A stretch of 43,181 nucleotides of DNA from Thermoplasmatota archaeon (GTDB taxonomy: Archaea; Thermoplasmatota; Penumbrarchaeia; Penumbrarchaeales; Penumbrarchaeaceae). The notes under the pieces are model-generated. The model was not told where the DNA came from. It saw nothing but the letters and a program-made list of their open reading frames with translations, and did no database searches. The stretch is from NCBI GenBank assembly GCA_016928095.1, contig JAFGLL010000022.1, positions 1 through 43,181 of the forward strand, written 5' to 3'. Below are positions 16,808 to 26,316 of this stretch, in pieces; the first letter of the stretch is position 1; each line of letters opens with the position of its first letter. Made by a program: the position numbers and the translations under genes.

Positions 16808-19800
16808 TCACTCGTTCTTGTAGAGGTGCGGGAACTCTTCCTGGGGGAACTCGTCCTCCACCGGTTTAACCTTTCCCAGTACCATTATAAGAGCTATCAG
16901 CACCACGGCTATGAGGAGTATTACTATCAAGGCGATGACCACCACGAGCATGGTGTTGTCCTTCTTCTCCCCCTCCCGCGCGTCTGCCACGTTCGGGTCC
17001 CTGTGTCCCTGCAGGTATTCCTCGAGGTTGGTATCACCGTCATCGTCCGGGTCATCGTCAGGACCGAACTCGTTCATCCACCGGGGTGCTCCGTTGACGA
17101 TATCCGTTTTTCCCGCATTGTAGCCGTACTTGTATTCCCAGTTGTCCGGGAGCTGGTCACCGTCCGTGTCGGGATCGTTGGGGTCGGTACCCAACTGGTA
17201 CTCCAGAAGGTTCGTTAAAAGATCACGGTCATTATCCCACGATCCATCGTCGACGTCCTTGTTCAGACCGTTCTCGTCCTCCCACCAATCCAGTATACCA
17301 TCCCCGTCGCTGTCCATGTACGGGTCCTTCTCTATGATGGTCACGAAGAAATTGTCCGAGGCACTGTTCTCCCTTGGGTCCAGGACCGTCAAGGTGATGT
17401 TGTACAGGCCTGCCTCCTCGAAGAGGTAGGAGATGGTCTTACCGTACAGGACCTCTTCCATATCATCAAGGGTGATCGTCCACATGTATGTCTTTATCCC
17501 GATGTTATCCGTCGATCCCTGATCGGAGAACTGCAGAAGGGCACCCTTGTACGAGGATGCATCCTGGGGGGCTTTCACCTCGGGTGGCAGAAGGTCCACT
17601 GAACTGATCTCGAACACGGAGCTGGCACTGTTACCCATGGCATCCTTGATCGTCAGATGGAGTGTCAGATTGCCAAGCATTCCGGCAAGGTCGAATTCGA
17701 AGACCTCTTCATCTCCTGTCCTTTTCGTATGGTCCGGGAGAATGAGAAGCCACGAATAGGAAACCACACCGACATTGTCGGTGGACCCGGAGGCATCCGC
17801 CACCATTACCATATGGTTCCCTATCATTGTCGGTACCTCCACCGAGATCTGCGGATCGTCAGCATCCATGATTACTATCTCGCCGATGCAGGATACCGAG
17901 GGGGTCACACCATCGCTCACCTTGAGCTCGATGGCGTAGTTGCCCACATCCTGGAATGTATACGTGATCTCACTGCCTTCCAGGGATTCCCCGTTGATCT
18001 CCCACTTATACGTAAGGATGCCGATGTTATCCTCCGACCCCGTTGCTGTGAAGGTCACTTCCTCGTGCTGGAATGCAGAGGAGGGTGCGTTCATGACCGC
18101 AATGGGTTGCTCGTCGTCAACGACCTCGATGTCAACCTGCTCCGACATTACCATGTTCATGGAGGTATCGTACACCGTGAAGTAGTAGGAGAATGTGCCC
18201 ACCACCTCGTTTTGCATGATGACCTCCATGTAATAGGTCCTGTCCGTCAGCATCATCGTATGGGTCTCCCACTCGCCTCCCGGGTATCTGAGGGATACAT
18301 CCACACGTCCCACGCCGATATTGTCCGTTGCATTCATCCTCAGCATCAACGGGTCTCCGGTCAACGCATCTGTATCCGAGAGATCGGCCTCCACCATCGG
18401 AAGGTCGTTGTCCTCCACCGACACCATGATGATCTCCGTGGTCATCCGGTTCCCCTCCTGGTCCCATGCTTCGATCCAGAAGAACAGGGGAGCAAGGGCA
18501 TGGGGGACCGATAAGGTGGATGAATAGGTGTTTCCGGACGATGTTAGGTCCGTGAATATCGGTGTGCCGGTTCCGAACGAATAGTAAAGCCTGGTGTCCG
18601 TGACACCGATATCGTCCGTGATGGTGGCGGATATGGAGTATTCATCTCCCGTATAGGCAGTATCCGCCGCGGTCACACCGGATATCTCCGGAGGTGTGGT
18701 GTCCAGTATCTCGATGACCGAGGAGCAGACACGGATGTTCCCTGCCGGCGTGTCGGTCGCGGTGAACCTGACGGACATCGTTCCGGAGGTGAGCGGAAGG
18801 TCGACATGGTAGTAGTACACACCTGGAGAGATGGAGGACATGGAAACCTGTCTGACCGTTGGATCGAAGGAGAACCAGTACTCCAGTTTGAGCGTGTTCA
18901 GCTCAATGTTGTCGATCACCACCGCCTTGATCGGGAAGTCCTTTTCACCGGCCTTGGCAACCTTCCTTGTCATATCGACCACATCGGGAAGGTCGTTGTC
19001 GCTTACGTCAATGGTCTTGTCCTTGCTTGTAATGGTATTGCCGGAGGTGTCCACCACTGTGAAGTTGTAATACAGAGGTGCCAAAGAGTGAGCGATCTTT
19101 ACTATGCTGTAGTAATTCCCGGAGCCGGCATCCGACATCGGTATGTCGTTGTAGACCCGTTCAGTGCCGTACCTCATACTTAAAAGAACGGTCCCGATGG
19201 CTATATTGTCATCGGTGTTCATGGTGAAGTTGAGGGGGTCCCCGGTGGTGCCCGAAGCGGGGGTGGTATCGCTGTTGATCACCGGGTAATCATTGTCGAT
19301 GACGGGTATGTAGCCCCCCTCCTCAAGGGTGTTGTCGTTGTGATCCGTCCCGGTCACTACGAGGGTGATCGGGTCAAGGCTGTGTGGGACGGTGATCGCG
19401 GTGCTGGTCCAGTACTCGGAATCAGAATCGTATGTCAGGTCCAGGGACCGGGAGTTCATCCAGTCATCGTCGTAACAATATTCCACCGAGGCCTCGTATA
19501 TGGCAGGTCCGTCGATGTTATCATCGAACATCACTTCGAAGGAGAACTGATCGCCTGTGGTGGCCCCCATCTTCAGATCGACCAAGTTCGGAGGGTCGTT
19601 ATCGTCCACCGGGACCGTGACAGTACTGCTCGGACCGGAGGCCCACCAGTTGCCCTGCCGGTCCCTGAAGTCGTAGAAGTAGTAAAGGGGTCCTGCAGTA
19701 TTGTATGAAACCGTGATCGAGGTGTATGCTGCCTGGTCGGTCCCGAATCCGGACCCGTAGAGGGTCAGGGACCTCTGGGAGTGGGAGCCGGCACCATACC

Positions 19801-22723
19801 AGTATTCAACATAAGCGTACCCTATCCCGATGTTGTCGTTCAGAGTGAGGGAGAACCAGAAGGTGTCACCTGTCGATGCCGAGGTTTCCGAGTCGTCGCT
19901 CACAAAGGTCGGGGGGACGTTATCGTAGATCGCCTGATAATAGGTCGATGAGATGCCGATGTTGTTCGAGTAATCCGCTGCCCGGAAATAGAAATAGATG
20001 CCGTCCCAGTAGGTGCTCACCGTTCCCACATAATAGAACGTGTTACTACTGCCCGCCTGGGTCATTGGTACTGAAGTGTAGGACGGGGTGCGGGAGTCCC
20101 TGAAGTAAAGGGTCACCGTGGTCGGGTCCAAGGCAACGTTGTCCTTCACATCGACGGTCAGGTTCACGGACCCACCGGTCAGCGGCGGGTAAGGGTTCGA
20201 TCCGACGTTGGAGAACGTAGGACCGGTAGCGTCTATCGGGACCAGGCTCTTCGTCGTCGTGTTGGCCCAGTTCCCGTGATAATCGCCTGCGGACACGAAC
20301 CAGTAGAAGGTATCCACCGAATCCGGGATGATCACCGACCCTTTGCCGTTCAGGATCGACATGGTGGTGTTCGCATGCGGTCTGGTCCCGGACCAGGATT
20401 CAATGGTCAGATACATCACGCCCACATTATCGCTCGATGTTGCCGTGACGGTAAATGGTTGACCGGTATATCCTACCATATTCGTCGTCGTGTCCGTCAC
20501 CGTAGGCGGTTTACGATCGTCGAATTTCGTTCCCAGGCGTGCCACGAACACATCGGTGGATGTGTACGTCGTGTCGTATGCACCGGATATCGTTGGGAAG
20601 TCGGATGAGGAGGTGTAACCCGCAACATACATGGTATTGGTCTTATCGATCTCGATACCGGCATATGGATAATCACTGCTGGAACCGCCCAGGTAGGTCG
20701 AGAACGAAAGAGAAGCGCCATCAGCGCTAAGGTTGGTCATCACCACATCGGTACTTCCGCCGAAGTCCTGGACATAATCGGATGTCAATGGATAACCTGA
20801 GGACGAGGTATAACCGGCCACGAAGGCGTTCCCTTTGGAATTGACCTTGATGTTGTGGTAATACGTGTAATCCGAAGAGTCTGTGCCCAGGAACGTGCTG
20901 TATGTCAATCCGTTACCGTTGCTGTTGAGCTTGGTGACGAAGATCTCGTAGTTATTGTAGGTCGTATCGTATGCTCCCGACGTTACGGGGTAGTTGGAGG
21001 ATGCGGTATATCCCGAGAGATAGACGTTCCCGCTGGTGTCAACATCGACACCGCGGGCGTAGTCCGTGCTGGAACCGCCAACATATGTGGCCCATACGGC
21101 CGCTCCCGTGCTCGAGCGAAGTTTTACCGCTCCAACATCGTAACCCCCGGCATTGGAGGCCTGGTAGGCCCCGGACGTTGTGGGGAAATCCGTTGCACCG
21201 GTATAGAGGATCGGATATCCGTTCCCGTTGTCGTCGGAGGCGATGTCGTAGCAGTAGTTGGAGGAGGTGCTGTTACCTCCAACGAAGGTGGCCCAGACCA
21301 GGGAGGAACCGGAGGGATTGAACTTGGCGGCATATCCCATGTAATTGGTCCTGCTGGTCAGGAAGGCTCCGGATGTCACCGGGAACTCGCCATATGTGGG
21401 GTTTACGGAGGCACTGTAATAACTGTTCCCGCTGACATACACATACCCATCACTATCAACATCGATGCCGTAACCATATTCGTAGTAGGCCCCTCCCAGG
21501 AAGGTCGAGAATATGAGCGACGACCCGTCCTGGGATAACTTCGTAACGAACGCATCATAGTAGCTTGTCGAATAGGCGGTATTGATGCTGGACTGGAAAG
21601 CTCCTTTTGTGCTCGGATAGTTGCCGCTGGACGAATAGTAAGTGTATCCCGTGATGTAGGCGTAACCGTTCTTGTCGGCGGTTCCCCCGTAGCAGTAATC
21701 GGAATTGTAACCCCCGATGAATGTGGAATAATAGATATCCTTCCCCGAATAATGGAACTTGGTGATGAAGGCATCGTAGCTGGTGCTCGACCTGTACTGC
21801 TGGTATGCACCCGGTGTTGTCGGGAACTCGCCGGATGAGGAATAGGTGGTATATCCCATCGCATAGGCGTTTAAATTACCATCCACCCCGATGCCCCATG
21901 CATAATCGGAGCCGTAGGAACCGAGATATGTCCCGTAGTAGAAGGGGTCTATCACAACCGTCCTCCCGTGGTCATATTCATCGATATCGAATGAATAGGT
22001 ATCCCCATCCACCATTATGAAGGATGCATCGATCTTCTCTGTCGGGTCGTCCAGATAGAACACGTCGAGGTCCCGGTCGACCATCGTGGCCTCCCCGTCC
22101 ACATCTATAACGAGCGATCTGTCCACCACATCCATGCCCTTCTGCCCCTTCATGGTCATTTTGATGTCCGAAGGGTCGGCTCCTGGTTTGAGTATGATAT
22201 CATACTTCAGGTCGTTGTCCGAATACCGGTAAGTGATATCTATGCAGTCCCATATCTCAGGATACGATATCTGAAGGTAATTGGGAACATGTGTGACCCA
22301 GTTCGGTTGGTCCCCGATCAGATAATTGTATTTCGCCCCGATCTCGGACCCTCCGGTAGGCCACGGGGTATTCGAGTCCTCGAAGGTCAACTCCAGGATG
22401 TGACCCGTGAAACGCGGGTCGCCGTTCTCATCATCCTCGACCTCCTTGATGATGTTGAAATATACCCCCTCCTTGTTGAGGCCGATATACCCCATACCTG
22501 TCTTTCCAACATAATCAAGACCGCTATGCCACTGTCCGTTGTTCTTGGTGAAATGGTTGGACATGGAATATGTCGGCTCCATTGTGGGGGCCGCATCATC
22601 CTGAGCGATATCCTCCGACATATCGAATTCCGTTCCCTCGGAACGACCTGAATAGAAAAGGCCGAACAAAGCTGAGGTAATCATTAGCGCAGCCATAAAG
22701 ATCGAAAGTTTCCCCTTATTCAT
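16808..22723 (-). CDS. Giant membrane-anchored surface protein: SBBP beta-propeller, Ig-like, PKD and calcium-binding repeats
   Basis: 1971 residues. After a signal peptide (MNKGKLSIFMAALMI...) comes a domain starting FTKNNGQWHSGL, typical of proteins with SBBP repeats. Seven propeller-type repeats follow, marked YGTYLGSYGSDYAWG, YSTFIGGYNSDYCYG, FSTFLGG, WATFVGGN, WATYVGGSSTDY, YSTFLGTDSSDY and FSTYLGGSSSDY. Then come eight Ig-like domains, each opening with a D-N-D-x-P or similar hinge, and three PKD-like domains (for example TYKWEINGESLEG). Next are TSP3/dockerin-like acidic repeats (DSDGDGILDWWEDENG, DPNDPDTDGDQLPDNWEY, DDDPDDDGDTNLEEY), a membrane helix and a short tail ending PHLYKNE. 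The frame is open to 22852, but GTGGTGATC lies just before the ATG at 22723, followed by a true signal peptide. An adhesion or polymer-binding stalk is the likely role; target unknown. Confidence 0.9.
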   Translation of the reverse strand: MNKGKLSIFMAALMITSALFGLFYSGRSEGTEFDMSEDIAQDDAAPTMEPTYSMSNHFTKNNGQWHSGLDYVGKTGMGYIGLNKEGVYFNIIKEVEDDENGDPRFTGHILELTFEDSNTPWPTGGSEIGAKYNYLIGDQPNWVTHVPNYLQISYPEIWDCIDITYRYSDNDLKYDIILKPGADPSDIKMTMKGQKGMDVVDRSLVIDVDGEATMVDRDLDVFYLDDPTEKIDASFIMVDGDTYSFDIDEYDHGRTVVIDPFYYGTYLGSYGSDYAWGIGVDGNLNAYAMGYTTYSSSGEFPTTPGAYQQYRSSTSYDAFITKFHYSGKDIYYSTFIGGYNSDYCYGGTADKNGYAYITGYTYYSSSGNYPSTKGAFQSSINTAYSTSYYDAFVTKLSQDGSSLIFSTFLGGAYYEYGYGIDVDSDGYVYVSGNSYYSASVNPTYGEFPVTSGAFLTSRTNYMGYAAKFNPSGSSLVWATFVGGNSTSSNYCYDIASDDNGNGYPILYTGATDFPTTSGAYQASNAGGYDVGAVKLRSSTGAAVWATYVGGSSTDYARGVDVDTSGNVYLSGYTASSNYPVTSGAYDTTYNNYEIFVTKLNSNGNGLTYSTFLGTDSSDYTYYHNIKVNSKGNAFVAGYTSSSGYPLTSDYVQDFGGSTDVVMTNLSADGASLSFSTYLGGSSSDYPYAGIEIDKTNTMYVAGYTSSSDFPTISGAYDTTYTSTDVFVARLGTKFDDRKPPTVTDTTTNMVGYTGQPFTVTATSSDNVGVMYLTIESWSGTRPHANTTMSILNGKGSVIIPDSVDTFYWFVSAGDYHGNWANTTTKSLVPIDATGPTFSNVGSNPYPPLTGGSVNLTVDVKDNVALDPTTVTLYFRDSRTPSYTSVPMTQAGSSNTFYYVGTVSTYWDGIYFYFRAADYSNNIGISSTYYQAIYDNVPPTFVSDDSETSASTGDTFWFSLTLNDNIGIGYAYVEYWYGAGSHSQRSLTLYGSGFGTDQAAYTSITVSYNTAGPLYYFYDFRDRQGNWWASGPSSTVTVPVDDNDPPNLVDLKMGATTGDQFSFEVMFDDNIDGPAIYEASVEYCYDDDWMNSRSLDLTYDSDSEYWTSTAITVPHSLDPITLVVTGTDHNDNTLEEGGYIPVIDNDYPVINSDTTPASGTTGDPLNFTMNTDDNIAIGTVLLSMRYGTERVYNDIPMSDAGSGNYYSIVKIAHSLAPLYYNFTVVDTSGNTITSKDKTIDVSDNDLPDVVDMTRKVAKAGEKDFPIKAVVIDNIELNTLKLEYWFSFDPTVRQVSMSSISPGVYYYHVDLPLTSGTMSVRFTATDTPAGNIRVCSSVIEILDTTPPEISGVTAADTAYTGDEYSISATITDDIGVTDTRLYYSFGTGTPIFTDLTSSGNTYSSTLSVPHALAPLFFWIEAWDQEGNRMTTEIIMVSVEDNDLPMVEADLSDTDALTGDPLMLRMNATDNIGVGRVDVSLRYPGGEWETHTMMLTDRTYYMEVIMQNEVVGTFSYYFTVYDTSMNMVMSEQVDIEVVDDEQPIAVMNAPSSAFQHEEVTFTATGSEDNIGILTYKWEINGESLEGSEITYTFQDVGNYAIELKVSDGVTPSVSCIGEIVIMDADDPQISVEVPTMIGNHMVMVADASGSTDNVGVVSYSWLLILPDHTKRTGDEEVFEFDLAGMLGNLTLHLTIKDAMGNSASSVFEISSVDLLPPEVKAPQDASSYKGALLQFSDQGSTDNIGIKTYMWTITLDDMEEVLYGKTISYLFEEAGLYNITLTVLDPRENSASDNFFVTIIEKDPYMDSDGDGILDWWEDENGLNKDVDDGSWDNDRDLLTNLLEYQLGTDPNDPDTDGDQLPDNWEYKYGYNAGKTDIVNGAPRWMNEFGPDDDPDDDGDTNLEEYLQGHRDPNVADAREGEKKDNTMLVVVIALIVILLIAVVLIALIMVLGKVKPVEDEFPQEEFPHLYKNE

Positions 22724-22797
22724 ACTGATCACCACTTGATCTATGCGGTAGACCCATACCTCTACAGGAATTAAGCCCAGTTTAATCAGGTTCGTGT

Positions 22798-22806
22798 TAT
22801 ATAAAA
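22798..22806 (-). promoter_or_regulatory. TATA box of the giant surface-protein gene
   Basis: GTTTTATATAAC on the minus strand predicts a start near 22776 and a leader of about 50 bases before the ATG at 22723. It lies inside the longer open frame, supporting the shorter protein. Confidence 0.6.
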
Positions 22807-22912
22807 CTTTGTCGTGAGAGCGCTGGCTCGATGGTAAAGATATAAATAACACCAGGCAGGGGACCGATTCGTCGTACAGGTGGTGCCCCCTTCTTTCAGG
22901 TGTCCTTCCCGC

Positions 22913-25900
22913 TCAGGGACCGGGAGGGAACGGAGGCACAGGAGCTGTGGGAAGGTCGGCAGGGTGGGGGCCCTGCCCCGGCAACCCTTGCGGGGTTCCC
23001 GTTCGGGGTGGTAGAGGCGCTCCGGGTGCAGGAGGCGGGGTCTGCTGGGCCTGTTTTCTTCTTGCAAGGACAAGGACCACCCCCATTATGATGATGAGTA
23101 TGATCACGGCCGATCCGATCCCGATCACCAGCAACAGCAGCCCCGTATCAAGACCACTGTCCTCTCCAGGGTCCTCGGGGGTCGTTCCAGGTTCCTTCAC
23201 GATCAGGGTGAAGGACTGGTTCACAACATTGCCGGCCGAATCCTTGACGGACACCACGACCTCATAGGTCCCCGTTTCGGTGAACGATGTTTCAAAGACA
23301 CCGCTCGGCGTCCATTCCGGGGTCCCCGACCCGTAATAATCGATGCTGTAGGACTGGATGCCGCTGTCGTCGGAGGAGCCAGTGAGATCGACCTTCAGTT
23401 CATCATCCAGATAGAGCTCGCCATTCACCGGTCCCTTTACATCCAGATATATCAGGGGCATGGTGGAATCCTTCTTGACCTGGACCGTCCTGGGTTCCAT
23501 CTGGTTACCCCCCAGGTCCTCGGCCCAGTATACAAAGGTGTTCATCCCGTCGGGTATCAGCACTGCGTTCTTGTACAAACCCGGGGTCTCGGACCCCCAC
23601 CGATAGTATATCTTCATGGCGGATGACCTGTCGTCCTCCCCCTTGGGTTCGAGGACGATGGAGGCCCTTGACCCCTGGAACCAACCGTTCGTCATCTCTT
23701 CGGTGAACACGTGCTCGACGAAAGGGACCCGCTTGTCGACCTTGACCAGGAAGAACAGCATATAGGCCTGATTGCCTGCCTTGTCCTTTCCCCTCACGCG
23801 GATCTCGTTCTCCCCTTCGGGTATCTCGACCGGGGAACTGTACGGTACGGGCGCACCGTCGTTTATGGTGTAATTGATCTCCATGGACTGTTCGCTGCCC
23901 TGCACGTTGAGGATGGGGGGTATGTTCAACCATCTTGAGGAGTTCTCGTCGGTGTATTCGAAACCGTCGAACCATGCCGTTATGTTCGGCTGAGTTGTGT
24001 CCACCTGGAACCTGAGCCTGACCTCTTCCGCGTCATTGCCCGCTCTGTCGGTGCAGGTGATCCTGAGCGTGTTCTCCCCGTCAGGAATGCCGACCGGAGC
24101 ATGGTAGGGCTGCATATCGCCGCTCCCCAGGGCATAATAGATAGCAACTGCATCGTAGGAAGTGAGAGTGACCTGAGGGGTCGTTGTATACCATCCGTTC
24201 TCCCCGTTGGGTTCCAGGGGATAGATGGTATAGTTCAGGGTAGGTGCCATGGTATCGACCTTGAACGACCTTGAGCGGACGATCTCCTCGTTGCCGGCCT
24301 GGTCCACGGCCTTCCAGTAGAGAACGTTCTCTCCCTCGGGAGCAAGGAATGCCCCCTCATATCGTTTAAAATCCCCGTTACCCCATTTATGGAACAACAG
24401 GCTTTCGGGGTGGGAGGTGGTCAATGTGATCAATGGTGCCGAAGTATACCAGTTCTCTTCCGGGAGGTTGGGCTGGATATCGATGGCCGAAGAAGGGATC
24501 CCGGTATCCACTTTGAACTCCAGAATATGCTTCTCCTCGATGTTCTGGTGCCTGTCATACGACCAGTAAGTGAGCGTGTGAACTCCCTCTGGCATGTAGA
24601 ACGGCTCCGTGTAATCGGATCCTGCAGCGGTATCTATCTGATATTTGATGAAGGACCCGGACTCGGTGTTGAGGGTCACCTTTGGACTTGTTATATACCA
24701 TTCGTCAACGCCGTCTGGGGTCCTCGGGGATGTGATGATGGTGGAAAGCGGAGGGTCGAGATCGAGTACGTCCAGGTCGTACGCCACATTGGAAAGTCCC
24801 GTGGATGAGAGAATGAGCTGAAATGAACTGTACTGCTGGCCCCAACCCTGGAATTCATGGGAGATCGACCTGGACCCGCCGAAGTCAAGGAAGGTCACGT
24901 TCCTGTTGGACGAGGTCTCAGGATAGAACGCGACAATGGGGTTACCGGAGCTGAAGGTCATCTTCAGCCGGAAGGTATCGACCCCGCTCGGTGGCGAGCT
25001 GAACCTCAGGGTTGTTATGGAAAAACCGTTGATGTCCCGGTTCGCCTGCACCGGTATCCCGGAGTGGGATGCTGTTATCGAGCTCTTCAAGGTCCCGTAA
25101 TCGTAACTCTGCGTGGGGTATACGTACTCACCGTTCCCCACATCGGCGGAGTTCAATCGGGTCGCCACCATCCATTTCTGGAAGGAATCCGTGAAATCGT
25201 CCTGGGATCCGATGGCGGAAAGGGCCTGACTGACACCGGTCGTCCCGTGGTTGGTGTTCCGTACAAGCGCCCTCGTGTAGTTCTTTCCTCCATACTGATG
25301 GCTCATGTAGATCTGATACATGAACGATATGCCATAATATGCGGTGGTGCCGTCCTGGTAAAATGTCTGGTCGGTGATAACCAGGCCGTAGTATGGCCTG
25401 TATTCAAGATATGCGTAGACATGTCCGGCCGTGGCCGACGATATCCCGTAAACCAGGTATGCTGCGTAATCAGCACACCCCTCATCCACCCAGAGGTTCT
25501 CGTACTGGTCGTACTGCCTGTGGACATAATGCTGGAACTCGTGGGCGGTTATCACACCTGCCCAGCTTAGATCGGCCCTGTCCACATGGAACTCGTCGGT
25601 CCCGGGAGAGTAATATCCGCCGACCCCACTGGACCCGTCTATCTGATGGACGTAGAAAGTGGCCTGGTTCACCCTGTCCATCGGGTCGAACCAGTCCTTC
25701 ACTCGAGGATAGGAGAAGTTGACGAAATCGGCCACATACCGGTCAAGTAGCTGTTCCTCGTTCGAAGAGAGGGTACCACCTCCGCCGGAGGAGACATCGA
25801 CATAGACCGTCAGGATGTCGTCAGCGTAATATTCATCCCAGGTGGCCCTTGTCGGAGCGGAGGATGCGGTGGATGTTCCTTGTTGTGCGGGAGGATATAC

Positions 25901-26149
25901 CGCTCCTTCGGGCATGGGTTCGGGAGTCTGTATGAACGGGGATCCCGGATAGGGTAATTGTGGTCTGTATCCCAACTCTTCAAGTCCGCTGAAATCAAGG
26001 TCGGACAGGGTCTTCACGCTCTCCTCCGCTCTTATGGACCCCCCGTCGGAGGTCCATGGGACCCCGAGAAGGGATGCTGCCACAAGCAGCAAGAGGATAG
26101 CGGAGGGGGCGAGTGAGCGTCCCGGTCCTTGTGAACTCTTTGGGTGCAT
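22913..26149 (-). CDS. Membrane-anchored HEXXH metallopeptidase with Ig-like/OmpL47-like repeats and proline-rich tail
   Basis: 1078 residues. Signal peptide (about 12-35), a Pro-rich propeptide-like segment, then a peptidase domain (about 100-380) with H203-E-F-Q-H207 and E223 in LWVDEGCADYAAY. This is the HEXXH...E zinc site of gluzincin-type enzymes, with the third ligand 16 residues after the second His. From about 480 come five beta-sandwich repeats of about 85 residues with 'GWYTTTPQVTL ... IPDGENTLRI ... DRAGN' (OmpL47-like), then a PKD-like domain. A membrane helix (about 1000-1030, LLLLVIGIGSAVIILIIIMG) is followed by an Arg/Lys stop and a cytoplasmic tail rich in Pro and Gly ending PPFPPGP. 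It probably cleaves extracellular proteins at the cell surface; substrate unknown. The gene has a GGGAG site about 9 bases before the ATG. Confidence 0.88.
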   Translation of the reverse strand: MHPKSSQGPGRSLAPSAILLLLVAASLLGVPWTSDGGSIRAEESVKTLSDLDFSGLEELGYRPQLPYPGSPFIQTPEPMPEGAVYPPAQQGTSTASSAPTRATWDEYYADDILTVYVDVSSGGGGTLSSNEEQLLDRYVADFVNFSYPRVKDWFDPMDRVNQATFYVHQIDGSSGVGGYYSPGTDEFHVDRADLSWAGVITAHEFQHYVHRQYDQYENLWVDEGCADYAAYLVYGISSATAGHVYAYLEYRPYYGLVITDQTFYQDGTTAYYGISFMYQIYMSHQYGGKNYTRALVRNTNHGTTGVSQALSAIGSQDDFTDSFQKWMVATRLNSADVGNGEYVYPTQSYDYGTLKSSITASHSGIPVQANRDINGFSITTLRFSSPPSGVDTFRLKMTFSSGNPIVAFYPETSSNRNVTFLDFGGSRSISHEFQGWGQQYSSFQLILSSTGLSNVAYDLDVLDLDPPLSTIITSPRTPDGVDEWYITSPKVTLNTESGSFIKYQIDTAAGSDYTEPFYMPEGVHTLTYWSYDRHQNIEEKHILEFKVDTGIPSSAIDIQPNLPEENWYTSAPLITLTTSHPESLLFHKWGNGDFKRYEGAFLAPEGENVLYWKAVDQAGNEEIVRSRSFKVDTMAPTLNYTIYPLEPNGENGWYTTTPQVTLTSYDAVAIYYALGSGDMQPYHAPVGIPDGENTLRITCTDRAGNDAEEVRLRFQVDTTQPNITAWFDGFEYTDENSSRWLNIPPILNVQGSEQSMEINYTINDGAPVPYSSPVEIPEGENEIRVRGKDKAGNQAYMLFFLVKVDKRVPFVEHVFTEEMTNGWFQGSRASIVLEPKGEDDRSSAMKIYYRWGSETPGLYKNAVLIPDGMNTFVYWAEDLGGNQMEPRTVQVKKDSTMPLIYLDVKGPVNGELYLDDELKVDLTGSSDDSGIQSYSIDYYGSGTPEWTPSGVFETSFTETGTYEVVVSVKDSAGNVVNQSFTLIVKEPGTTPEDPGEDSGLDTGLLLLVIGIGSAVIILIIIMGVVLVLARRKQAQQTPPPAPGAPLPPRTGTPQGLPGQGPHPADLPTAPVPPFPPGP

Positions 26150-26165
26150 CCTTATCTACTCCCGT

Positions 26166-26181
26166 GGGAATATCTGTTCCC
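26166..26181 (-). promoter_or_regulatory. Operator-like inverted repeat at the metallopeptidase gene start
   Basis: GGGAA-TATCTG-TTCCC is a perfect 5+5 inverted repeat. It sits at the transcription start predicted from the TATTAATA element at 26203-26210, where a bound repressor would block initiation. The palindrome is visible; regulation is inferred. Confidence 0.4.
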
Positions 26182-26202
26182 GATAAAGGTTTAGACATCG
26201 TC

Positions 26203-26210
26203 TATTAATA
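26203..26210 (-). promoter_or_regulatory. Candidate TATA element of the metallopeptidase gene
   Basis: TATTAATA, the core of the 10-base palindrome CTATTAATAG, lies about 55 bases before the ATG at 26149. It predicts a leader of about 30 bases. Confidence 0.45.
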
Positions 26211-26316
26211 GTATTGTTCCTAAATGTGTCAACAAATAAGTCAATGTGGGCCAATGCACGGGAACATTCGTTAGACTGGTGATAACAGGATCTCACAGCT
26301 CTTCGGTCACGGACCG

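Noticed and set aside
17657-18514. 285-codon plus-strand frame rich in His and Val
   Set aside because: Antisense to Ig/PKD repeats of the giant surface protein; the His/Val-rich composition is a typical shadow of Asp/Tyr-rich coding.
20539-21864. Repeated short frames and recurring sequence blocks suggesting a DNA repeat array
   Set aside because: The recurrence follows the protein repeats of the beta-propeller; units are diverged and lack the constant repeat and unique spacers of a CRISPR array.
26304-26316. Short hairpin CGGTC-ACG-GACCG directly after the thioredoxin-like gene
   Set aside because: Only 5 bp and no T-run follows on the minus strand, so a terminator call is not supported.
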